Assembly (NCBI GenBank): GCA_964549495.1
Contig: CAZJWJ010000038.1
Location: 1 to 43,185, forward strand
DNA from: JACKBJ01 sp964549495
GTDB lineage: Bacteria > Chloroflexota > Anaerolineae > Epilineales > Epilineaceae
Length of the DNA stretch: 43,185 bases
Direction of reading: 5' to 3'
The notes beneath the pieces were generated by a model that ran no database searches, was not told the DNA's origin, and saw only the letters and a program-made list of their open reading frames with translations. Shown one piece after another: positions 1 through 7,843 of the stretch. A program made the position numbers and the translations under genes. Each line of letters opens with the position of its first letter. Positions within the stretch are counted from its first letter, which is position 1.

Positions 1-163
1 ACAGCCCCCTCGGCCCCGAACACACCTCGCCACCCCAACCGAACGAAGACACACCTCCCCAAAAATCCCCGCGTTGACCCCCACCAACCCCACGAATACC
101 ATTGCCCCAACCCCAAACCCCCCGAACCCCACCCCCGCCCCAGAATCCCAAGCGAGCACCCCC
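1..163 (+). other. C-rich, G-poor leader upstream of rocD
   Basis: This stretch is dominated by C and A on the plus strand with very few G, unlike the balanced GC of the genes that follow. It could be read in frame as a Pro/Thr/Asn-rich extension of the aminotransferase from a TTG at 74, but that peptide has no resemblance to the enzyme family. I see no Shine-Dalgarno sequence or -10 box. It may be an unstructured mRNA leader. Confidence 0.4.
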
Positions 164-1432
164 ATGACCGCCCCCGTCTCGAGCGCCGGCAACCTCAAAG
201 CATCGGAAGTCCCGACCGCCGCCACGGGAAGGGCCCGCGACATCATCGCGCTCGAAGAGCAATACGGCGCCCACAACTACCACCCCCTGGACATCGTTCT
301 GACCCGCGCCGAAGGCTGCTACGTCTGGGACATCGAAGGCCGCCGCTACCTCGACTGCCTGGCCGCCTACAGCGCCGTCAACCAGGGCCACAACCACCCG
401 CGCATCGTCCAGGCCCTGGTCGACCAGGTCCAGCGCCTGGCCCTGACCTCGCGCGCCTTCCGCAACGACCAGCTTGGCCCCTTCTGCCGCGAGCTGGCCG
501 AGATGAGCGGCTTCGACCGCGTGCTGCCGATGAACACCGGTGCCGAAGCCGTCGAGACCGCCATCAAGGCCGTGCGCAAATGGGGCTACAAGGTCAAGGG
601 CGTGCCCGAAGGCCAGGCCGAGATCATCACCTTTGCCGGCAACTTCGCCGGACGCACCACCACCATCATCTCCTTCTCCGACGAGCCCCAGTACCGCGAC
701 GGCTTCGGACCCTTCACCCCCGGCTTCAAGACCGTCCCGTACGGCGACGCCCAAGCCGTGGCCGACGCCATCACCCCCAACACCGTCGCCGTCCTGATGG
801 AGCCGGTGCAGGGCGAGGCCGGCATCGTCATCCCGCCCAAAGGCACCCTGCGCGCCATCCGCGAGATCTGCGATGAACATCACGTCCTCTTGATCTGGGA
901 CGAGATCCAATCCGGCCTGGGCCGCACCGGCAAGCTCTTCGCCTGGCAACACGAGGACGCCCGCCCGGACGGCATGACCCTGGGCAAGGCCCTCTCCGGC
1001 GGCCTCTACCCGGTCTCGGTCTTCCTGGCCGACGACCCCCTGATGGAGGTCTTCCACCCCGGCGACCACGGCTCGACCTACGGCGGCAACCCGCTGGGTG
1101 CCGCTACCGCCCGCGCGGCCCTCGAGGTCCTGATCGAGGAGGAGCTGGTCGAGAACGCGGCCGCCATGGGCCAGCGCTTCGCCGACGGCCTGGCCGGCTT
1201 CGACTACGCGTCCATCGCCGAGATCCGCCAGATCGGCCTGTGGATCGGCATCGAGCTGCATGCATCCGCCGGCGGCGCACGCCGCTACTGCGAGGCCCTG
1301 GCCGGGCGCGGCATGCTCTGCAAGGAAACCCACGATCACATCATCCGGGTCGCCCCTCCGCTGTCCATCCAGCCCGACCAGGTCGACTGGGCGCTGGCCC
1401 AGCTGCGCGAGGTCTTCGGCGAGCTCGGTTAG
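164..1432 (+). CDS. rocD: Ornithine aminotransferase (ornithine-oxo-acid transaminase)
   Basis: A class III pyridoxal-phosphate aminotransferase that moves the delta-amino group of ornithine to 2-oxoglutarate, giving glutamate semialdehyde; cytosolic, in arginine/proline interconversion. The sequence shows the family start (ALEEQYGAHNYHPLDIVL), the cofactor-phosphate region NTGAEAVETAIKAVRKWGY, the cofactor Asp in LIWDEIQSGLGRTGK, the Schiff-base Lys in LGKALSGG (codon at 986) and the HGSTYGGNPLG motif. The closeness of the substrate-side motifs to OAT rather than to acetylornithine aminotransferase supports rocD. I chose the ATG at 164 (422 aa). An in-frame TTG at 74 would add 30 Pro/Thr-rich residues not seen in the family. 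No clear ribosome binding site precedes either start. Confidence 0.9.
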   Translation: MTAPVSSAGNLKASEVPTAATGRARDIIALEEQYGAHNYHPLDIVLTRAEGCYVWDIEGRRYLDCLAAYSAVNQGHNHPRIVQALVDQVQRLALTSRAFRNDQLGPFCRELAEMSGFDRVLPMNTGAEAVETAIKAVRKWGYKVKGVPEGQAEIITFAGNFAGRTTTIISFSDEPQYRDGFGPFTPGFKTVPYGDAQAVADAITPNTVAVLMEPVQGEAGIVIPPKGTLRAIREICDEHHVLLIWDEIQSGLGRTGKLFAWQHEDARPDGMTLGKALSGGLYPVSVFLADDPLMEVFHPGDHGSTYGGNPLGAATARAALEVLIEEELVENAAAMGQRFADGLAGFDYASIAEIRQIGLWIGIELHASAGGARRYCEALAGRGMLCKETHDHIIRVAPPLSIQPDQVDWALAQLREVFGELG

Positions 1433-1520
1433 TTTTACGTCTCGGTCGCATCCGGGGCTTCTGGTGCGTGGCCTTCGACGCGAGACCATCGGCCGCCTTC
1501 GAGCCTGGAGCCACCCCGAC

Positions 1521-1976
1521 ATGCGCATCCTGGTGCTGCACGGTCCGAACCTCAACCTGCTCGGCCGACGAGAGCCGGAGATCTACGGAAGGGTCGACCT
1601 GGCGACCATCGACGCCTTACTCGGCCGCGCCGCCGAGCGTCTGCGTATCGAGCTAGAAAGCCATCAGAGCAACCACGAGGGCGAGCTGATCGACGCCATC
1701 CACGCCGCCATCGATCGCTGCGACGGCATCCTCATCAATCCGGCCGGCCTCACCCATAGCTCGGTGGCCCTGCGCGACGCGCTGGCGGCCGGCCCACCGG
1801 CTCTGGAGGTCCACCTGAGCAACATCCACGCCCGCGAGCGCTTCCGCCGGCGCTCGGTGACGGCCGGCGCATGTCTGGGCGGCGTCTACGGGCTGGGACC
1901 GGCCGGCTACGTCCTTGCGCTCGAAGGACTGGTGGCGCACCTGCGCGGGCGAGGACCGGAAGCCCCGGGGCGCTGA
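1521..1976 (+). CDS. aroQ: 3-dehydroquinate dehydratase, type II
   Basis: Catalyses the third step of the shikimate pathway, dehydrating 3-dehydroquinate to 3-dehydroshikimate; the family forms cytosolic dodecamers. The 151-residue length is typical. Visible motifs are HGPNLNLLGRREPEIYG (catalytic Tyr22), ESHQSNHEGELIDAIH, the NPAG loop around residue 73 and EVHLSN (His98). The ATG at 1521 begins the canonical MRILVLHGPN start, with a GGAG about ten bases upstream. It lies 88 bases after rocD and 79 bases before kup on the same strand, so the three may be cotranscribed although their functions are unrelated. Confidence 0.95.
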   Translation: MRILVLHGPNLNLLGRREPEIYGRVDLATIDALLGRAAERLRIELESHQSNHEGELIDAIHAAIDRCDGILINPAGLTHSSVALRDALAAGPPALEVHLSNIHARERFRRRSVTAGACLGGVYGLGPAGYVLALEGLVAHLRGRGPEAPGR

Positions 1977-2055
1977 TTCTTGCCATGCTCGCCTGACTAG
2001 GCCTATCGTCCGCCCGTTATCGACGGGGACGGGCCACCAGACTGGCGAGGTCAAC

Positions 2056-3966
2056 ATGGCTACGGGACATTCGGAGCATCACCCCAGCGCGGAACATGAC
2101 GCGCGTTACCGAGCGCTCCTGGCGCTGACGGCGTTGGGCGTCGTCTACGGTGACATCGGCACCAGCCCGCTCTATGCCATGCGCGAGTGTTTCGCCGGCC
2201 CGCATGGCCTGCCGCTGACCGAAGCCAACGTCTTGGGCGTGCTCTCCCTGATCACCTGGTCGCTGATCCTGGTCATCTCGATCAAGTACCTGGTTTTCAT
2301 CCTGCGCGCCGACAACGACGGCGAGGGTGGCATCCTGGCCCTGGCGGCATTGGTGCTGCCGCAGCGGGGCCGGATGGGTTGGCGCGGAACCTCGGTCATG
2401 CTGCTCGGTCTCTTCGGCGCGGCGCTGCTCTACGGGGACGGCATGATCACGCCTGCGATCTCGGTGCTCAGCGCGGTCGAGGGACTCGAGGTGGCCTTGC
2501 CGGTTCTCTCGCCCTACGTCCTGCCGCTGACCATCGCCATCCTCTTGGCACTCTTCCTGGTCCAGCGCCGCGGGACCGCGGGCGTCGGCCGCGTCTTCGG
2601 TCCGATCACCCTGGTCTGGTTCCTGACGCTGGTCCTGCTCGGCCTGCCTCATCTGCTGTCACATCCCGGCATTCTGACCGCCCTGAGTCCATTGCATGCG
2701 CTGGAGTTCTTCTTGCGCAATGGTCCCGCCGGCTTCCTGGCTCTGGGTGCGGTCTTTCTGGTCGTCACCGGTGGTGAGGCGCTCTATGCTGACATGGGGC
2801 ACTTCGGTCCCGCGCCGATCCGCTTCAACTGGTTCGTCCTGGTCTTGCCGGCCTTGCTGGTCAACTACTACGGGCAGGGCGCTCTGCTCTTGGCCGATCC
2901 GGATACCTTGGTCAATCCCTTTTATCGCATGGCGCCCGACTGGGCCCGTCTGCCGCTGGTCGGCATGGCCACCTTGGCAACGGTTATCGCTTCGCAAGCG
3001 GTAATCTCGGGCGCCTTTTCCCTGACCATGCAGGCGGTGCGGATGGGCTTCAGCCCCCGCCTGGCCATCCGCCATACATCGGTCACCGAGCGCGGGCAGA
3101 TCTACATCCCGGCCATCAACTGGATCCTGATGATCGCCTGCATCGCCTTGGTGATCGGCTTCCGCAGCTCCACCGGCCTGGCCGCCGCCTATGGCATCGC
3201 GGTGAGCACGACGATGGTTATCACGACCCTGCTCTTCTACGTGGTTGCGGTGCGCCGCTGGTCCTGGCCAAGGCCGCTGGCCTTGGCCCTGTGCCTGGCC
3301 TTCCTGATCTTCGATCTTGCCTTCTTCGGCGCCAACCTGGCCAAGTTCCTGCAAGGCGGCTGGGTCCCTCTCGGCGTGGCGGCGCTGGTCCTGATGCTGA
3401 TGACCACCTGGAAGCGCGGCCGCGAGATCCTGGCCGATCGGCTGCGTGAGCGCACGCCACCCCTCAGCGGTTTCTTGGATCAGATCGATGCGCACCCGCC
3501 GGCGCGGGTGCCGGGCACGGCCGTCTTCTTGTTCAGCAACCCCAAGGGTGTGCCGCCGGCCCTGCGGCGTAACATGGATTTCAATCACGTGCTGCACAAT
3601 TGCAACATCATCTTGACCATTCGGACTACCGAGTCGCCGCGCGTGCCGGACCGCGAGCGGCTCACCGTCGAGCATCTACGCGGCGGCTTCTGGCGGGTGA
3701 TCGCGCGCTACGGCTTCATGGAGGACCCGCAAGTGCCCAACATCATCGAGCGCTTGACCGAACTGGAGCACGGCCCGACGATCGAGCCCGATCGGACCGA
3801 TTTCTTCCTGGGGCGAGAGACCTTGCTGGCCACCGATCGGCCCGGCATGGCGCTATGGCGCGAGGAGCTCTTCGCCTTCTTGGCCCGCAACGCGCGGGAT
3901 GCCGGCCAATACTTCGGCCTCCCCCCGGAGCGCGTCATCGAGATGGGCGCCCAGATCGAGCTCTGA
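2056..3966 (+). CDS. kup: Kup-family potassium uptake transporter
   Basis: A KUP/HAK/KT proton-coupled potassium symporter in the cytoplasmic membrane, 636 aa, the usual length. The first membrane helix carries the family signature GVVYGDIGTSPLYAMRE. About twelve hydrophobic helices follow, with conserved DNDGEGG after helix 2, LYGDGMITPAISVLSAVEG in helix 3 and GGEALYADMGHFG near residue 240. A cytosolic C-terminal domain begins around residue 460. The start is the ATG at 2056, preceded by GGCGAGG five bases upstream; upstream in-frame codons have no family similarity. The gene ends 28 bases before the convergent gene at 3995. Confidence 0.95.
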   Translation: MATGHSEHHPSAEHDARYRALLALTALGVVYGDIGTSPLYAMRECFAGPHGLPLTEANVLGVLSLITWSLILVISIKYLVFILRADNDGEGGILALAALVLPQRGRMGWRGTSVMLLGLFGAALLYGDGMITPAISVLSAVEGLEVALPVLSPYVLPLTIAILLALFLVQRRGTAGVGRVFGPITLVWFLTLVLLGLPHLLSHPGILTALSPLHALEFFLRNGPAGFLALGAVFLVVTGGEALYADMGHFGPAPIRFNWFVLVLPALLVNYYGQGALLLADPDTLVNPFYRMAPDWARLPLVGMATLATVIASQAVISGAFSLTMQAVRMGFSPRLAIRHTSVTERGQIYIPAINWILMIACIALVIGFRSSTGLAAAYGIAVSTTMVITTLLFYVVAVRRWSWPRPLALALCLAFLIFDLAFFGANLAKFLQGGWVPLGVAALVLMLMTTWKRGREILADRLRERTPPLSGFLDQIDAHPPARVPGTAVFLFSNPKGVPPALRRNMDFNHVLHNCNIILTIRTTESPRVPDRERLTVEHLRGGFWRVIARYGFMEDPQVPNIIERLTELEHGPTIEPDRTDFFLGRETLLATDRPGMALWREELFAFLARNARDAGQYFGLPPERVIEMGAQIEL

Positions 3967-3994
3967 GCCGGCGTCGATCCCGCGCTCTTCGCGC

Positions 3995-4576
3995 TCAGTC
4001 CTCGTCGGGTGGTGGCTGCGGCTCGACCGACATCTCCGCGCCGGTCTTCTCGAAGGCATCGGACAGGCGCTGGGCGGTCAAGAGGTCGATATGTTCGACG
4101 ACGGCCTGCCCGGGCGCTTCGACAAGGCTGTCGATGCGGCCGGGGTGCAGATCCGGAATCAGTTGCATCAGGGCGAGCTTGGTGTGGATGTCGGGCTGAC
4201 TGGGCTGAAGCAGGACCAGCCTCCAGGCGCCCGGCGTGAAAGCGGGGCCGAGCGGATGCAGGTCATCCACCCGGTCGCCGGCCCGCTCACCCGGTTCGGA
4301 GAAGCGGACGAGCACGTCGGCTTCGATTGCGACCAATTCGGACGCGATCTCGGATGCGGCATCCTCGGATACCTTGCTGAGGAGCACCACCGGTGCGCGC
4401 TCTGCCAGCTCCTTGGCCTCGGCCAGGCTACGTCGGCCGTAGAGATCGTAGAGGATCTTGACCACGGAGACCTTGCGCAGGCCGTGGCGGTGCAGGATCA
4501 GGCTGTAGGATCCGGGCGCGAGGTCCGACGGTTGCTTCGGTTCTAGGAGGTCTCCATCTCGGTCGGCTGTGGACAT
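3995..4576 (-). CDS. Protein of two tandem ribosomal L7/L12 C-terminal-like domains
   Basis: A 193-residue protein of unknown function. Residues 24-92 read like the L7/L12 C-terminal domain: YSLILHRHGLRKVSVVKILY, then LAEAKELAERAPVVL and a VSEDAASEIASEL...EADVLV ending. Residues 117-185 repeat the pattern in diverged form (WRLVLLQPSQPDIHTKLALM, then IDSLVEAPGQAVV and TAQRLSDAFEKTGAEMSV). The L7/L12 N-terminal dimerisation domain and its flexible hinge are absent, and the ends are acidic and Pro-rich. The start ATG has AAGGA seven bases upstream. It follows the membrane-protein gene at 4598-5179 by 21 bases, so the two are probably one operon. The domain assignment comes from sequence pattern; any role (ribosome, ClpS-like adaptor, or other) is inference. 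Confidence 0.75.
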   Translation of the reverse strand: MSTADRDGDLLEPKQPSDLAPGSYSLILHRHGLRKVSVVKILYDLYGRRSLAEAKELAERAPVVLLSKVSEDAASEIASELVAIEADVLVRFSEPGERAGDRVDDLHPLGPAFTPGAWRLVLLQPSQPDIHTKLALMQLIPDLHPGRIDSLVEAPGQAVVEHIDLLTAQRLSDAFEKTGAEMSVEPQPPPDED

Positions 4577-4597
4577 CGAGGATTCCTTCTTCGAGGC

Positions 4598-5179
4598 TTA
4601 GCTCGTCAGCAGGTAGTGACTGCCGAGGAGCGACACCAGCAATGCGTAGGCGAGGCCGGCCAGCAGGCCGGCGGCAGCCTCCCCGACGATGTAGGATCGC
4701 CGGCGACGATGATCGGGCTCTGCGCTTGCGTCGACGCGAGCCTGACCTTCGGAAACGAGGTGGTAGGTTAGGATGATCAAGACCGTATGCGCAAGTGGCA
4801 GCTGAGTCCACACCGCCGGCATCGCCATCATCGGATATCCAGTCAGAGCAATGCCAACGAAGATCTTCGTCCAGAGCACGACCAAGTAGACCGGCCACAC
4901 GAGTAGATCGCCCGTGAGCCACGCCAGATTGAGCCCGATGAACTTGCCGACAGCGATCTCGCGCGAGCTTGCGGTATCGGTCGAGGTGCGTGACAGGCCG
5001 AACCGCCAGCGGGCTAGGAGCAGTATCGTCGACGTCAGGGCAAGGTGAGCGAGCGTCCATGCCGTGTGGTTCTCGAAGATCGATCGGCCTGTCGCGCGCA
5101 CCGAGACGAGCGCGATGAACATGATCGCGCCGGTCAGGAGCGTCGCGGCTGTGCCGGGATTGGAGCGCAGTCGCAGCAT
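4598..5179 (-). CDS. Polytopic membrane protein of unknown family
   Basis: A 193-residue hydrophobic protein with about six predicted membrane helices: TLLTGAIMFIALVSV, AHLALTSTILLLARW, GLNLAWLTGDLLVWPVYL, VGIALTGYPMMAMPAVW, LAHTVLIILTYHLV and GEAAAGLLAGLAYALLVSLL. A charged loop with several Arg separates the last two. I do not recognise a family. The reading frame stays open upstream to 5371, but that 64-residue extension is hydrophilic and unlikely to be translated, so the ATG at 5179 is preferred. It lies directly upstream of, and codirectional with, the L7/L12-like gene (21-base gap), suggesting a shared transcript. Confidence 0.55.
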   Translation of the reverse strand: MLRLRSNPGTAATLLTGAIMFIALVSVRATGRSIFENHTAWTLAHLALTSTILLLARWRFGLSRTSTDTASSREIAVGKFIGLNLAWLTGDLLVWPVYLVVLWTKIFVGIALTGYPMMAMPAVWTQLPLAHTVLIILTYHLVSEGQARVDASAEPDHRRRRSYIVGEAAAGLLAGLAYALLVSLLGSHYLLTS

Positions 5180-5484
5180 CGTGACTAGTGAGTTCGCGAG
5201 CCCGCCGTGGTCGACTGCCAGACCGTCGGGTGCCAAGGATCCTGCGCGTCGCTGGTCGCACGATGGATTTCGATCCACGCTGATGATTCCCGGGTCGTAT
5301 CGCGTTCTTATGACATCCCGTGCTACGAAAGGGGCCAGGAGCCGTTCGTCTCGCGGTGCCCGGCGGGTCATGCCTTCACAAGGGAGACGAGTCCGTCGCT
5401 CGCGTCATTAGCCTGTACACTGATCTCGTCGCACTTGTCTCATGGTGACCAAGTCCATGAATCCCAAATCGAGGTGTCGCGACC
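5180..5484. other. Intergenic region between divergent genes
   Basis: About 300 bases separate the minus-strand membrane protein and the plus-strand hydrolase. An open minus-strand frame continues to 5371 but lacks coding character. A possible -10 box TACACT lies at 5416-5421 for the hydrolase. I see no repeat, RNA or hairpin of note. Confidence 0.4.
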
Positions 5485-6396
5485 ATGTCTAGACGTCGTA
5501 TACAGATGGAGCCGCCCGGCGAATTGGTCGATGTCGGCGGATACCGACTGCATGTTCGCCGAGCCGGGCAGGGCGGGCCGGTGGTCGCGCTGGACTCCGG
5601 GCTGGGTGGCAACACCTGCCTGTGGTCCACAGCGATCCCAGAGCTGGCTCGACACGCGACGGTCTGTGCGATCGATCGGGCCGGCTATGCCTGGAGCGAT
5701 CCGGCGCCCCCGGGCCGGGCGCGCAAAAGCGAGACGATGGTCGAGGAGCACCGTTCGGCCCTCCGCGAGCTGAACATCGCCGCGCCCTACGTGCTGGTCG
5801 GCCACTCCTTCGGCGCCATCAACATGCTGGTCTGGGCGCGGCATCATCCGGACGAGGTGGCCGGCCTGATCCTCGTCGATCCCTCGCATCCGGAGATGTG
5901 GCAGCGGATCGACGCGGTGCCCGATGCCACCGCGGTGGCCCGCGGATACCGGCTGATGTCGTGGCTCGCGCGCGCGGGCCTGATGCGTTGGATCGGCCCG
6001 ACGATCATGCGCCGCGCGATCGGCATCGCACCAGGTGACCTCTCCGCTTTCGAGCAGCGAGCCTTTGATGCCTTCTCGCGCCGCACGCAGGACTACGAGG
6101 CCGCAGTCCGCGAGGCCGAGACCGGCGAGGCGAACTTCGCCGCGGCCACGACGGCTTCCGGTGAGCTGGGCGACCTGCCCCTCATGTTGCTCACCGCCGA
6201 TTGGTGGATGACGGGCCGGCCCAAGGCGATGAAGGAAGGCATGCGCGAGCTGCGGCAGGAGATGCTCACCTGGTCCTCGCGATCTGCGGAGCGTGTGGTC
6301 GAGGACTGCGGGCACGGCAACCTGCCGATCCGCCGGCCCGCGGCGCTGGTGGACGCGGTGGAATGGGTGCTCGCAGCGTCGGCGAGTCGGCGGTGA
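5485..6396 (+). CDS. Alpha/beta hydrolase
   Basis: A 303-residue single-domain alpha/beta-hydrolase-fold enzyme, probably cytosolic, substrate unknown. The core strand and oxyanion region are seen in VVALDSGLGGNTCLW, followed by CAIDRAGYAWSD. The nucleophile elbow is GHSFGA (Ser108). The likely acid is Asp239 in LLTADWW and the catalytic His is His277 in EDCGHGNLP. A helical lid occupies roughly residues 140-215. The start ATG has GAGGTG eight bases upstream. It stands alone between minus-strand genes. It resembles the generic peptidase/esterase-like hydrolases more than any named enzyme. Confidence 0.85.
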   Translation: MSRRRIQMEPPGELVDVGGYRLHVRRAGQGGPVVALDSGLGGNTCLWSTAIPELARHATVCAIDRAGYAWSDPAPPGRARKSETMVEEHRSALRELNIAAPYVLVGHSFGAINMLVWARHHPDEVAGLILVDPSHPEMWQRIDAVPDATAVARGYRLMSWLARAGLMRWIGPTIMRRAIGIAPGDLSAFEQRAFDAFSRRTQDYEAAVREAETGEANFAAATTASGELGDLPLMLLTADWWMTGRPKAMKEGMRELRQEMLTWSSRSAERVVEDCGHGNLPIRRPAALVDAVEWVLAASASRR

Positions 6397-6397
6397 A

Positions 6398-6453
6398 GCA
6401 GGTCATCACGGCAATCAGCAGTGCGCTGCTTGCATATGGTGTGCGTGACCTGC
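6398..6453 (+). terminator. Stem-loop just after the hydrolase
   Basis: Eight-base arms GCAGGTCA (6398-6405) and TGACCTGC (6446-6453) are exact inverted copies, with an inner AGCAG-TGCG-CTGCT hairpin. It starts two bases after the hydrolase stop codon, consistent with a transcription terminator. There is no T tract. Confidence 0.4.
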
Positions 6454-6602
6454 GATGTGGACGGAGGCTGCGAGTACCATCGTACGGACTTCGTCTGCAT
6501 TGGCGGCGGCGTCTGCTTCGGCCTGGCCCCAGCTGGATTCACCTGGAGCCCGTCTGCCGGCGAGGGGTTCACTCCACATTCGAGACAGGGGCGAGGAGTA
6601 GA

Positions 6603-6824
6603 CTACCAGAACCACACGCCGCAGGTGGTCGAGGCGTAACTGAACAGCATCACGTTGAACACGACGCCACCAAATGTGGTCAGTGCGCTGATCCAGAGGG
6701 CGACCCTCGCTCGTCGAGCGATCGGAGATCTGTGTTCATGTGGTTGGGCAGATCGCCCTTGATTCTGCGCCATGGATACTGGCCTCCATTGCCTCTTCGA
6801 GGCATTCGAAGCGTGGGTGCTCAC
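6603..6824 (-). CDS. Possible small membrane protein
   Basis: A 73-residue frame whose second half is one hydrophobic stretch (VALWISALTTFGGVVFNVML) close to the C-terminus, after a hydrophilic Arg/Gln/His-rich N-terminus. It starts at a GTG that overlaps the stop of the preceding 35-codon frame by four bases (GTGA), the arrangement seen at many genuine gene pairs in this window. No family is recognised. It could equally be a chance frame in a degraded region. Confidence 0.25.
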   Translation of the reverse strand: MSTHASNASKRQWRPVSMAQNQGRSAQPHEHRSPIARRARVALWISALTTFGGVVFNVMLFSYASTTCGVWFW

Positions 6825-6928
6825 TTTGTCACGGAGTCAGAGAGTGCTCTCGCCGCGTGCTGCGTGCCGCGCCAGCGGTTGACGAATTCTTGGGGGGTGA
6901 GGGTGGGGGTGGTGCGGTCGAGCTGCAC
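6821..6928 (-). pseudogene. Truncated N-terminus resembling MmeI-type DNA methyltransferases
   Basis: A 35-codon frame beginning at a GTG with AGGAG seven bases upstream. Its middle reads TPTLTPQEFVNRWRGTQ, the pattern that opens MmeI-type (type IIL) restriction-modification/methyltransferase proteins (LTPQEFxxRWR). The similarity stops after about 20 residues and the frame ends at TGA, so if the identification is right this is the 5' stump of a lost gene. The same FVNRW peptide occurs in the gene at 8781-9008. Identification rests on one short motif. Confidence 0.35.
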
Positions 6929-7044
6929 GGGTGGGCTCCTGGGCGCGAGCTGGTATGGTGCGAGGTTACAGCCAGTGAGGCAGACCTGGCAACCTCGAGT
7001 TGACGCACGCCCTTGTGCTCGTAGCCACCTGCAGGCACGACGGT

Positions 7045-7389
7045 TCAGTCCAACTCGGCTCGCCCAAGAAGATCTCTCAGCGCTGCTTCGTCGGCATAGA
7101 CTACCGCCAGGGACTCACCGAGCCGCGTTAGCGCCTCCAGCGGGCCGTATGCTGCGAACCTCCCTGCCTCCGGATCGAGCTCGATGGCGCTCAGTGTTTC
7201 GGGCATCTGCTCCCTGATCACCACCGTGGCGATCGAAGCCCAGTCATAGCCATTGCCTTCCCAACCCTCGTCGGCTCTCTCGAGGAAGATGTGCTGTCGG
7301 GCCAGCATCGCGTCCTCCTTCAGCTGCAACGAAGCGTCTTCGCCTTCGAACATTTCGAATGGGTGATTGGACGTAGTGGCGTCTGACAT
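7045..7389 (-). CDS. Imm51-like immunity protein
   Basis: A 114-residue acidic cytosolic protein. The segment DWASIATVVIREQMPETLSAIELDPEAGRFAAYG and the ending LRDLLGRAELD match my recollection of the Imm51 family, whose members protect against polymorphic toxins and carry a conserved FDPEAGMFxAYG-like motif. The start ATG at 7389 has an excellent ribosome binding site (AAAGGAG, six bases upstream); twenty further in-frame codons upstream lack one. No toxin gene is nearby, so this would be an orphan immunity gene. It lies in the block of small minus-strand orphans. Confidence 0.65.
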   Translation of the reverse strand: MSDATTSNHPFEMFEGEDASLQLKEDAMLARQHIFLERADEGWEGNGYDWASIATVVIREQMPETLSAIELDPEAGRFAAYGPLEALTRLGESLAVVYADEAALRDLLGRAELD

Positions 7390-7471
7390 CGTTCGCTCCT
7401 TTGTCGACGGACGAAGCGGTTGAGTGGATTGAGGGCCACTCGGTTTCATCTCCTACGCGCGAGGGTACAGT

Positions 7472-7747
7472 TCACGATGCTTTCTTGACGATGCCGAGCA
7501 TGAAGTAGGCAGCCGCCCCCCAGAGCAAGCTGTTCAGCAGCACCAAAACATGGATGTTGACGCGGTCGAACACCGCGAGCAGGAGAACGGACGGAAACAT
7601 CAGCGCAGTCGAGACTATCCCTTCGAGAGGGGTGAGTAGAAAGAAGTCGGCCGTGGTGTTGCTGATTCGCCAACCGATGGCCGAGACGATCAGGAAGTTC
7701 GACACACTCACGACGGTTGACACCAATATCCTGCTGCTTCGCTTCAT
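7472..7747 (-). CDS. Small three-helix membrane protein
   Basis: A 91-residue protein with three hydrophobic helices: ILVSTVVSVSNFLIVSAIGW (residues ~7-26), GIVSTALMFPSVLLLAVF (~42-59) and VLVLLNSLLWGAAAYFMLGI (~66-85), ending in a basic VKKAS tail. I do not recognise a family. The ATG at 7747 starting MKRSSR is chosen because it leaves a short basic N-terminus before helix 1. The gene lies 82 bases upstream of the Imm51-like gene on the same strand. Confidence 0.5.
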   Translation of the reverse strand: MKRSSRILVSTVVSVSNFLIVSAIGWRISNTTADFFLLTPLEGIVSTALMFPSVLLLAVFDRVNIHVLVLLNSLLWGAAAYFMLGIVKKAS

Positions 7748-7843
7748 CGGCTGGCCAGCCTCCACGATTCTGCGGCCGTATCCGATCGGCTATCTCGATC
7801 AACATGAAAGGCTGCGGCTGGACCGTCTCGCACCCGAACCGTT

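Noticed and set aside
1653..2057. Minus-strand frame over aroQ
   Set aside because: Antisense shadow of a well-identified gene.
6397..6640. Plus-strand small ORF at 6421-6639
   Set aside because: No ribosome binding site, no recognisable pattern, and it overlaps the minus-strand candidate and a stem-loop.
7121..7140. GCGTTAGCGC as a second attC core
   Set aside because: It lies inside the Imm51-like coding sequence, does not fit GTTRRRY and has no inverted partner.
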